From: Clostridia bacterium | GTDB taxonomy: Bacteria > Bacillota > Clostridia > Oscillospirales > Acutalibacteraceae | Assembly (NCBI GenBank): GCA_017425745.1 | Contig: JAFOXT010000414.1 | Span: 1-12,921, forward strand | Direction of reading: 5' to 3' | Length of the DNA: 12,921 nt | Part shown: piece after piece, positions 8,901-12,921 of the stretch | Position numbering within the stretch: the stretch's first letter is position 1 | Layout: every line of letters begins with the position of its first letter | Made by a program: the position numbers and the translations under genes | Notes under the pieces: model-generated | The model's input: the letters and a program-made list of their open reading frames with translations, nothing else | Told to the model about the DNA's origin: nothing | Databases searched by the model: none

Positions 8901-11900
8901 TATTATGCAGAAAGAAACCTTTGCCGATATTGCAAAGGCTATGACGGAAACTTCAGATAAAGCTGTGTATGAGCAGAACGAGGTGAACGGTTTTGTTCCC
9001 TTTAGTCCTATTATGCGTGCAGCTGTTAATGAAAATGGAAATATTCCGAAAAACTTTACTCATACTTGTATTATTTCTGCAGAGTGTAACGAAGCTGAGG
9101 CGAAAAAAGCTTTTGATGCTCTTGTATTGCATCACGATATTTTAAGAGGCTCTTTTACATCTGAAGGTATAGAGATATTTTCATTATCTGAAAGAGAAGC
9201 ATATTCATTTGACAGTATCGTTATTGATGATACTGTCAAAGCAAAGGAATATCTCAACAGCGCAGAGGTTGACACCGATAAGCTTGTTAATATTTTGTTC
9301 TGTTATACAAAAAATGAAAGTCTTATCAGAATAACTGTGCATCACTTTCTGATTGACCTTGTATCGTGGGAGATTTTGATTAAAGATTTCTATACGGTAC
9401 TTGAACAAATCAGGAACAATATCAAAATTACTCTTCCGGCTAAAACTGCATCATTTATGTTGTGGACGAAAGAACTTCAGAGGTATGCTGAAACAATATC
9501 TGAAAACAGAAGAAAATACTGGGAGGATATTGATTTTAAACTTAACAGAGCAAAATCGCTTTTTGCACAAGGTGAGAGTGAGAATGATGCAGAAGAATAT
9601 ACTGCAATTATAGATGGAGATATTCTGAATAAGCTTACTGATAAAGCAGGTAAGACCTTTGGTATAAGAATAAACGAAGTGCTTCTGACGGCAGTCGGCC
9701 TTGCAGGAGCTGAAATTGCAGGTGGAGATGTAGGCGTAATTGTTGAAAGCCACGGAAGAATCGGACTTGGTGAACATATTTCCGTTGACCGTACAGTTGG
9801 ATGGTTTACAGCGTGCTATCCGGTTATAGTTTCATATAATCTGAATATCGAAGAAGAATTAATCAGAATTAAAGATGCGACAAGAAAAACACCTGAAAAC
9901 GGGATGGACTATCTTCTTTTGTCACCTCAGTTTAGCAAAAACGCTGAGATTGTATTCAATTTCTATAACGCAGGCAAAAGGTATATAGACGGAAGCAATC
10001 AGGTTTTGGATTTTAATTCACAAGGAACGATTTTTAAAAACAGAATAAGTGTGGACTGTGTTGTTTCCGATGACGATTTACAGATAAATATTTCCGTAGG
10101 AAAAGGCAGGCACACTAAAGGTATCAGCGAGGTGCTGGGTAAGAATTTGGTAAAGCAACTTGAAAAAATTATTGATGTCTGTTCAACAAAAGATACAGTT
10201 GTGAAATCATGCTCAGATTTCTCTGATGAAAGCCTTACAGAAGTTGAACTTAATGAAATAAAGAAGCTTTTTGATTCAGAAGATAATATTCTGGATATCT
10301 ACAGTGCGGCTCCTTTACAGGAGGGTATGTATGCACAGCATTTCCGCAGTGACAAAACAAGGTCAAATCATATTCATAGCGCAAGCAGAATAGGCAAGGA
10401 TACAGATTTGGCAACGCTTGAAAAAAGTGTTGAGCTGCTTTCTCACAGACATCCGTTGCTGAAGACCGCAGTTGTGGCGTTAAAATCTTCGGGAGCCATC
10501 AAGCAGGTTGTTCTTGAAAACAGAAAGCCTGAATTTACTGTTTTACGGCTTAGTGAGAATTATACTCAGAATATGTTGGACAAAATAATTGCTGAAGAAA
10601 GGAAAAACACCCTTGATTTGCAAAACGATTCACTCTTCAGAATTACAGTAGTCGACTTTTTCGATGAACGCTTTATGCTTGTTTATGCGCATCATATTAT
10701 TCTTGACGGTTGGTGCATTCCTGTAATCATAAACGATTTACAGAAATATTATGGTCAACTTTCTGAAGGTATTGCAGAAGGTGTGTTAATAAGTGAAATC
10801 GATAAAGAGATTTTATCGCAGACTTCATATGCTCAATATGTAAAATGGCTAAGAAGTCAGGATAAAAAGATGGCTACGTCATATTGGCAAGGCTTATTGG
10901 CTGATTACTCTGTAGCGCATATTTTTGACAAAGAAAACAAGAACAATATTTACGGAGAAAACGTTGCTGTGATTGAAACAACTCTCCAAGAAGACCTGAG
11001 CCAAAATATAGAGAAATTCGCAAAAAACAGACACGTTTCTCCTAATACGATTTTTGAATGCATTCTTGCAGTTGTGCTGCAAAAATACTCCGGAACAGAT
11101 GATATTGTTTTCAATAAGGTTATTTCAGGTAGAAGCATTCAGCTGAAAAACATCAATAATACTGTGGGACCTTTTATAAATACAGTTCCTGTAAGAGTCA
11201 GAACCGATGAGAACAGCACCGTATCAGATTTGATTGGGAATATACAGGATCAGACAGTAATGGCAAATCAGAACGGAATGTTAACTCTTACCGAGACGTA
11301 TAAGATAAGTAATATTCCGGCTAAGTCTGTTGATGTATTGTTTGTGTTTGAAAACTACTTTACAGGTGATATCTCTGAAATTGAAAATGGTGTCCTTTCA
11401 CCAAGATTGCTTTCTGTCAATGAAGAAACAGGATTCAACCTGACACTTACGGTTTTTAAAGAAAGCGACACATATAAAATCAAAACATCTTATGTGAAAG
11501 ATTTGTATACTGAGGGTGAAATGTCAGGCTTTATTGATGGATATATTCATGTTCTTGAAGCATATCTTGATGAAACCCAAAAAATCGGTAAGATTTCTGT
11601 GCTGTCAGATGAAGCAAAGCAGACCTTGTTCTGTGAATTCAACGACACAGAACATTGCTATAGCATTCCTGATGATTCAACTATCTGCAGCCTTTTTGAA
11701 AAAACAGCTGCAGAAAACAAAGATAAGGTATGTATAAAAACTTCTGAAAAAAATCTTACATTCGGAGAACTTCTGGAAATTTCGGAAAATCTTGATGCTA
11801 GACTCAGAAAAATAACCAATGGAAAAAAATCTGTCGTTGCAGTTATTGCAGATCGTTCACCTGAAATGTATTCTGCAATTTATGGTATAATACGTGGAGG

Positions 11901-12921
11901 TAATGCATATCTGCCCGTTGACCCACAATATCCTCAGGATAGAATAGATTATATCCTTCGTGACAGCAATGCAGCTGCAGTGGTTACTCAAGATAAGTAT
12001 GTTTGCCTTGCAGGCAATGTACCGGTTATAGATATGACGGCGTTTATGATCGACGGATGCAAGGAAAACAATGTTACAGAATGTGCTGCAGCGCCGGATG
12101 ATACGGCTTATGTGATTTACACGTCAGGCTCAACGGGCAATCCAAAGGGTGCAAGAGTGAGCCATAAATCTGCAATTAACAGGATACTGTGGATGCACGA
12201 TAAATATCCGCTTGAAATAAATGATGTGATTCTTCAGAAGACACCATACACCTTTGACGTTTCTGTATGGGAGATTTTCTGGTGGGCTCTTTGTGGAGGC
12301 AGTCTTGCTGTGTCAAAGCCTGATGAACATTTCCTTCCTGCAAAAATACTTGACGAGGTACACAATAACAAGGTAACACACCTTCATTTTGTGCCGTCAG
12401 TGTTTGAGTTGTTCTTAAACTATCTTGAGAGTAACGCGACAGATAGAAACAAATTTGAAACGGTGAAGTATGTATTCCTGTCAGGTGAGGCGCTTTCATC
12501 CTCTCTGGTTCAGCGCTTCTATAATATGTTCGATTGCAACAAGGTTACTCTTCACAACCTGTACGGCCCTACTGAGTGCGCAATAGACGTAACCTATTAT
12601 GATTGCATGCCGACGGATGTTGATCCCGTACCTATCGGCAAGCCCATTTACAATACGCAGATGTATGTGGTTGATAAACACAACAATCCTGTGCCGGGTG
12701 GCGTAATGGGTGAACTGTGTATTGCAGGTGTGAATGTTGGTCATGGGTATATTAATAATCCTGAGCTTACAGCAGAAAGATTTATTGATAATCCCTTTGG
12801 TGAAGGCAAACTTTATAAAACTGGTGATCTCGCATATTGGAGAGAAGATGGAAATATTGTTTTCTGCGGAAGAATTGATAACCAGATTAAGCTCAACGGT
12901 CAGCGCATAGAAATCAGTGAA
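2938..12921 (+). CDS. Multimodular nonribosomal peptide synthetase, 3' partial (C-A-PCP-C-A-PCP-E-C-A...)
   Basis: One reading frame runs from the ATG at 2938 to the right edge without a stop: 3,328 codons, incomplete. It is a cytoplasmic assembly-line enzyme that activates amino acids as adenylates, holds them on phosphopantetheine arms and condenses them. Domains by residue: C1 about 3-412, A1 439-913, PCP1 924-996, C2 1012-1408, A2 1437-1919, PCP2 1932-2002, E 2019-2415, C3 2451-2890, A3 from 2916 to the edge. All three C domains keep HHxxxDG, both complete A domains keep the P-loop, TGD and C-terminal lysine, and both PCPs keep GGDS. Predicted units are Gly, an unassigned residue that is then epimerised, and Ser. 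The protein starts with a C domain and lies beside an acyl ligase and ACP, so the product is probably an N-acylated lipopeptide (inference). Termination, transport, a phosphopantetheinyl transferase and MbtH are not in the window. I checked the frame codon by codon and found no frameshift. Confidence 0.97.
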   Translation, partial: MKYKLTNSQRNFSVANSEYYSALWNHGGIVFFNKVYTYDELNTAFNNLIKNFESLRMCFKNDKTDYSLFLKKYEFKKYPFFCFEAEGEILEASYKLTNSLLNSDDELITCIVFNTPTKSGYIFCAHHIIIDGFSTQIMGKYLNNCLKNNLYSLENVQSYEEYITNEEMYKSSKRYQKDQKFWLQQFSSNPQCSIFEEKKTSFDYESDEVNFRIDPNIFNKIKAFCDSNNISVQSYFNTAYSVYIYRTLGIDFFTLGVPVLNRTTEAELNTIGLYMHIVPLIVKISDESFVQNAINIEDAQMNLFRHQKFTQHDIKELLDAEGKPQNNLFDIATDYQAFEENEDYEFEFVYSNSLSLPLEIHMQSFGKEKHNLKIRYRTSMFTEKEIQTMLDSFMAIAEDALENPEKKITELEMLSAEEKQKVLYDFNNTAVSYPKDKCIHELFEEQAEKTPDKVAVVATDKALTYRELNEEANRIAHSLIQKGIGKGDIVAFMLPRKSSLIAVILGILKSGAAYLPVDPDHPRDRIEYMLSDSGAKNCITEKNLSEFLESSDISNPGVCVSGTDICYCIYTSGSTGKPKGTLVTQRNITNYVHNNSNNVVHRIIKEDCRRIISVTTVGFDIFVTESLLPLANGMEIVFADENQAKIQSKLNELIKKIPVDVLQTTPTKMKSLIADKKQTEYLRNLKTVILGGETLDASLVEELKALTDAEIFNIYGPTETTVWVTNTKVNSAEDITIGKPMANTQIYIVDKHLKPVPIGITGELCIAGDGVGAGYLNRPELTAEKFVDNPFGEGKLYRTGDLAYWREDGNIVFIGRNDFQVKIRGLRIELGEIENAILSVDGVIQCAVVVRKDSDDRQYICAFYTGEEKEAGEIKGIIGEKLPKYMIPHIFTYLEEMPFTSSGKINRKALPEINLRNIETSVEYVAPETEKEIVLTECICEVLNAEKASVMDNFFDLGGDSLKAIELTARLEAKGYTADVKTIFASKDIRELAEAITVGKTEYVKAEYGNTLPATAAQMRVYTSQIMKPDSPHYNIPSVFKVKELDAERLEKAVNNLIERHESLRTRFENRDGQIVQVIEEKAAIKVEKLLSDDVSVFNTPFELSKAPLIKVGYYENTVMLVTHHIIADGESMNVLFRELNELHMGRELKESVQYGEFAVSDGYTEENESYWLKVFEEEPVTLELRTDFTRPKQQSFEGSQIYELIDISVHNKIISKCKELGITPFVYYMACFSILLSKYSGNEDIVVGTPVSGRSSRYLDTVGMFVNTIALRSRPEGDKLISELLEEIKNSSIEAINNQNYPFGELVKKLSFNTTGRNPVFDVMLAYQSEETTNIVFGDCAAEMLPIPIGGVKCDINFNIMPRETDVVLMAEYCTALYRKETLEKLVKAYIYILEQMLSEDRYISKISAILPDEKQKMLFKFNDTEVKYNKDTCVYKIFEENADKHSERTAVVFKDTALSYAELKKLVENYAAKLTELGIKQKDVVAIHLDRSHRLVAFQLAILKIGAVFMSVDKRYPEDRIRYACKDCNVKMLITDENVKAETTVISVKDFEAVEASEKSETIINKDFCYIIYTSGSTGKPKGCMLTGKGLLNFCVNNNTIDTLKKQGSCIFACVNAASFDYFIAETLLPLTNGFTTVILDDIESTNHKLFIECIKKNSINVLMTTPTRLKIYFNGNDDAEILKQLKCICTSGEPLTEDLLAIMYEKSPGAKIYNPIGPSECSVWDIGGELNREDGLDIHIGKPIANAQIYITDKYLNPVPIGVTGEICIAGDGVGAGYINNPEFTAEKFIDNPFGEGKLYRTGDLAYWREDGNIVFVGRNDFQVKIRGLRIELGEIENEISRIDGITTTVVVVRKDEDGRQFICAFYTGEKKDAKELRQLAGKNLPQYMIPHIFTHLEEMPLTSTGKANRKALPEIDFTNISEETECRFADTKEERALEAAVKAVLRTSSVNMYDNFFNVGGDSIKAIHIVSQLEDAGYELRVADIMQKETFADIAKAMTETSDKAVYEQNEVNGFVPFSPIMRAAVNENGNIPKNFTHTCIISAECNEAEAKKAFDALVLHHDILRGSFTSEGIEIFSLSEREAYSFDSIVIDDTVKAKEYLNSAEVDTDKLVNILFCYTKNESLIRITVHHFLIDLVSWEILIKDFYTVLEQIRNNIKITLPAKTASFMLWTKELQRYAETISENRRKYWEDIDFKLNRAKSLFAQGESENDAEEYTAIIDGDILNKLTDKAGKTFGIRINEVLLTAVGLAGAEIAGGDVGVIVESHGRIGLGEHISVDRTVGWFTACYPVIVSYNLNIEEELIRIKDATRKTPENGMDYLLLSPQFSKNAEIVFNFYNAGKRYIDGSNQVLDFNSQGTIFKNRISVDCVVSDDDLQINISVGKGRHTKGISEVLGKNLVKQLEKIIDVCSTKDTVVKSCSDFSDESLTEVELNEIKKLFDSEDNILDIYSAAPLQEGMYAQHFRSDKTRSNHIHSASRIGKDTDLATLEKSVELLSHRHPLLKTAVVALKSSGAIKQVVLENRKPEFTVLRLSENYTQNMLDKIIAEERKNTLDLQNDSLFRITVVDFFDERFMLVYAHHIILDGWCIPVIINDLQKYYGQLSEGIAEGVLISEIDKEILSQTSYAQYVKWLRSQDKKMATSYWQGLLADYSVAHIFDKENKNNIYGENVAVIETTLQEDLSQNIEKFAKNRHVSPNTIFECILAVVLQKYSGTDDIVFNKVISGRSIQLKNINNTVGPFINTVPVRVRTDENSTVSDLIGNIQDQTVMANQNGMLTLTETYKISNIPAKSVDVLFVFENYFTGDISEIENGVLSPRLLSVNEETGFNLTLTVFKESDTYKIKTSYVKDLYTEGEMSGFIDGYIHVLEAYLDETQKIGKISVLSDEAKQTLFCEFNDTEHCYSIPDDSTICSLFEKTAAENKDKVCIKTSEKNLTFGELLEISENLDARLRKITNGKKSVVAVIADRSPEMYSAIYGIIRGGNAYLPVDPQYPQDRIDYILRDSNAAAVVTQDKYVCLAGNVPVIDMTAFMIDGCKENNVTECAAAPDDTAYVIYTSGSTGNPKGARVSHKSAINRILWMHDKYPLEINDVILQKTPYTFDVSVWEIFWWALCGGSLAVSKPDEHFLPAKILDEVHNNKVTHLHFVPSVFELFLNYLESNATDRNKFETVKYVFLSGEALSSSLVQRFYNMFDCNKVTLHNLYGPTECAIDVTYYDCMPTDVDPVPIGKPIYNTQMYVVDKHNNPVPGGVMGELCIAGVNVGHGYINNPELTAERFIDNPFGEGKLYKTGDLAYWREDGNIVFCGRIDNQIKLNGQRIEISE
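2944..4173 (+). other. NRPS domain C1: starter-type condensation domain
   Basis: The catalytic motif is intact as HHIIIDG (H126, H127, D131, G132). The surrounding C motifs are divergent: NFESLRMCF stands where elongating C domains have RHExLRTxF, and IGLYMHIVPL (271-280) where they have VGMFVNTLPL. An N-terminal C domain without an upstream A-PCP normally accepts an acyl group supplied in trans. With the ligase and ACP next door it is best read as a starter C domain that N-acylates the first amino acid. The assignment rests on position and divergence, not on a phylogeny. Confidence 0.75.
4252..5676 (+). other. NRPS domain A1: adenylation, predicted glycine
   Basis: Core motifs are all present: LTYREL (463-468), LKSGAAYLPVDP (508-519), the P-loop YTSGSTGKPKG (570-580), NIYGPTETT (713-721), GELCIAG, YRTGD, GRNDFQVKIRG and SGKINRK with catalytic K904. 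Aligning by eye to GrsA gives the pocket residues D620, I621, T624, Q663, I689, G691, I714, V722, W723, K904: DITQIGIVWK. This resembles the classic glycine code DILQLGLIWK with four changes, three of them conservative and one (L to T) at position 239. Glycine is the best guess. Confidence 0.7.
5707..5925 (+). other. NRPS domain PCP1: peptidyl carrier
   Basis: The carrier motif FFDLGGDSLKAI carries the phosphopantetheine attachment site Ser961 (codon 5818-5820). It is followed directly by condensation domain C2. Confidence 0.9.
5971..7161 (+). other. NRPS domain C2: elongating condensation (LCL-like)
   Basis: It starts with LPATAAQMRVY (C1 motif), then ERHESLRTRF (C2 motif), the active site HHIIADGES (H1124, H1125, D1129) and VGMFVNT (1263-1269, C5 motif). 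These are orthodox for an elongating C domain that accepts an L-configured or achiral donor, which fits a glycine-loading module 1. Confidence 0.85.
7246..8694 (+). other. NRPS domain A2: adenylation with unusual pocket, substrate unassigned
   Basis: Catalytic elements are present: P-loop YTSGSTGKPKG (from Y1575), YRTGD, GRNDFQVKIRG and STGKANRK with K1910. The pocket extracted by eye is D1623, Y1624, A1627, M1666, C1692, S1694, P1718, V1726, W1727, K1910: DYAMCSPVWK, which I cannot match to a known code. Two core motifs are degenerate: FMSVDKRYP replaces the usual YLPVDPxxP, and NPIGPSECS replaces NxYGPTExT. The C-terminal subdomain is nearly the same as in A1. The domain looks active, but its substrate is open. 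Confidence 0.8.
8731..8943 (+). other. NRPS domain PCP2: peptidyl carrier before an E domain
   Basis: NFFNVGGDSIKAI carries the attachment site Ser1967 (codon 8836-8838). GGDSI is the form typical of carriers that serve an epimerization domain, and an E domain follows. Confidence 0.9.
8992..10182 (+). other. NRPS domain E: epimerization
   Basis: E-type motifs appear in order: PIMRAA near the start; HHFLIDLVSWEIL with H2135, H2136 and D2140; LPAKTASFMLWTKELQ; ESHGRI with the catalytic glutamate E2270; RTVGWFTACYPV (from R2285); and FNFYNAG. The VSW after the HHxxxD motif and the ESHGR motif separate it from C domains. The glycine of HHxxxDG is leucine (L2141). Both key catalytic residues (His2136 and Glu2270) are present, so activity is plausible, making unit 2 a D-residue. 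Confidence 0.85.
10288..11607 (+). other. NRPS domain C3: condensation after epimerization (DCL-like)
   Basis: It opens with DIYSAAPLQEGM (2453-2464), the form typical of C domains that follow an E domain and accept a D-configured donor. The active site HHIILDGWC (H2585, H2586, D2590) and VGPFINTVPVR (from V2743) are intact. Confidence 0.85.
11683..12921 (+). other. NRPS domain A3: adenylation, predicted serine, cut by the window edge
   Basis: Visible motifs are AYLPVDPQYP, YTSGSTGNPKG (P-loop), FDVSVWEIFWW, NLYGPTEC, GELCIAG, YKTGD and GRIDNQIKLNG, after which the window ends. Pocket residues by eye are D3107, V3108, W3111, H3150, F3180, S3182, L3208, I3216, D3217; the C-terminal lysine is outside. 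DVWHFSLID(K) differs from the classic serine code DVWHLSLIDK at one position, so serine is a strong prediction. Confidence 0.8.

Noticed and set aside
6621..12744. Many further antisense or off-frame open frames of 60-154 codons over the NRPS
   Set aside because: They are shadows of the NRPS frame; Cys/Phe/Ser-rich low-complexity translations and no domain motifs.
1..12921. CRISPR arrays, tRNA or rRNA genes, insertion sequences
   Set aside because: No spaced direct repeats, no tRNA or rRNA signatures, and no transposase or terminal inverted repeats were seen; the repeats present are homologous NRPS domains.

Overview
The window is a piece of a nonribosomal peptide (NRPS) biosynthetic locus from what looks like an AT-rich, low-G+C Firmicute, probably an anaerobic Clostridia-type gut or rumen bacterium. 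The reasons are the AT-rich base use, strong AAGGAG-type ribosome binding sites, short spacers, and clostridial-style flavodoxin-fold reductases. The species cannot be fixed from the sequence.

Layout. (1) Positions 1-1400 (+) hold the C-terminal five sixths or so of an acyl-CoA/acyl-ACP ligase (AMP-binding family), cut by the left edge. (2) Positions 1406-1633 (+) hold a small free-standing acyl carrier protein whose ribosome binding site overlaps the ligase stop. (3) Positions 1660-2813 (-) hold two overlapping flavodoxin-fold oxidoreductase genes, convergent with the ACP gene and read from a clear sigma-70-type promoter at 2844-2872. (4) From 2938 (+) to the right edge, one uninterrupted reading frame of 3,328 codons encodes a giant NRPS that does not end in the window. 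The only intergenic stretches are 26 bp (1634-1659) and 124 bp (2814-2937), so no gap exceeds 300 bases.

NRPS architecture: C1-A1-PCP1 / C2-A2-PCP2-E / C3-A3 (A3 cut at the edge). Hand-extracted specificity codes are DITQIGIVWK for A1 (glycine-like), DYAMCSPVWK for A2 (no match I recognise) and DVWHFSLID(K) for A3 (serine-like). The protein starts with a condensation domain and no loading A-PCP, and sits beside a fatty-acid ligase and an ACP. The simplest model is lipo-initiation: the ligase activates a fatty acid, the ACP carries it, C1 attaches it to the first amino acid, and the chain grows as acyl-Gly-(D-X)-Ser-. The two flavoproteins are candidate tailoring or redox partners, which is inference from position only. 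The product and release mechanism lie outside the window.

Points worth a second look: the odd A2 pocket and degenerate A2 core motifs, an epimerization domain whose HHxxxDG motif reads HHFLIDL, near-identical C-terminal halves of the A domains beside divergent substrate pockets (suggesting recombination or homogenisation), a divergent starter-type C domain, and a hairpin just before the NRPS ribosome binding site.
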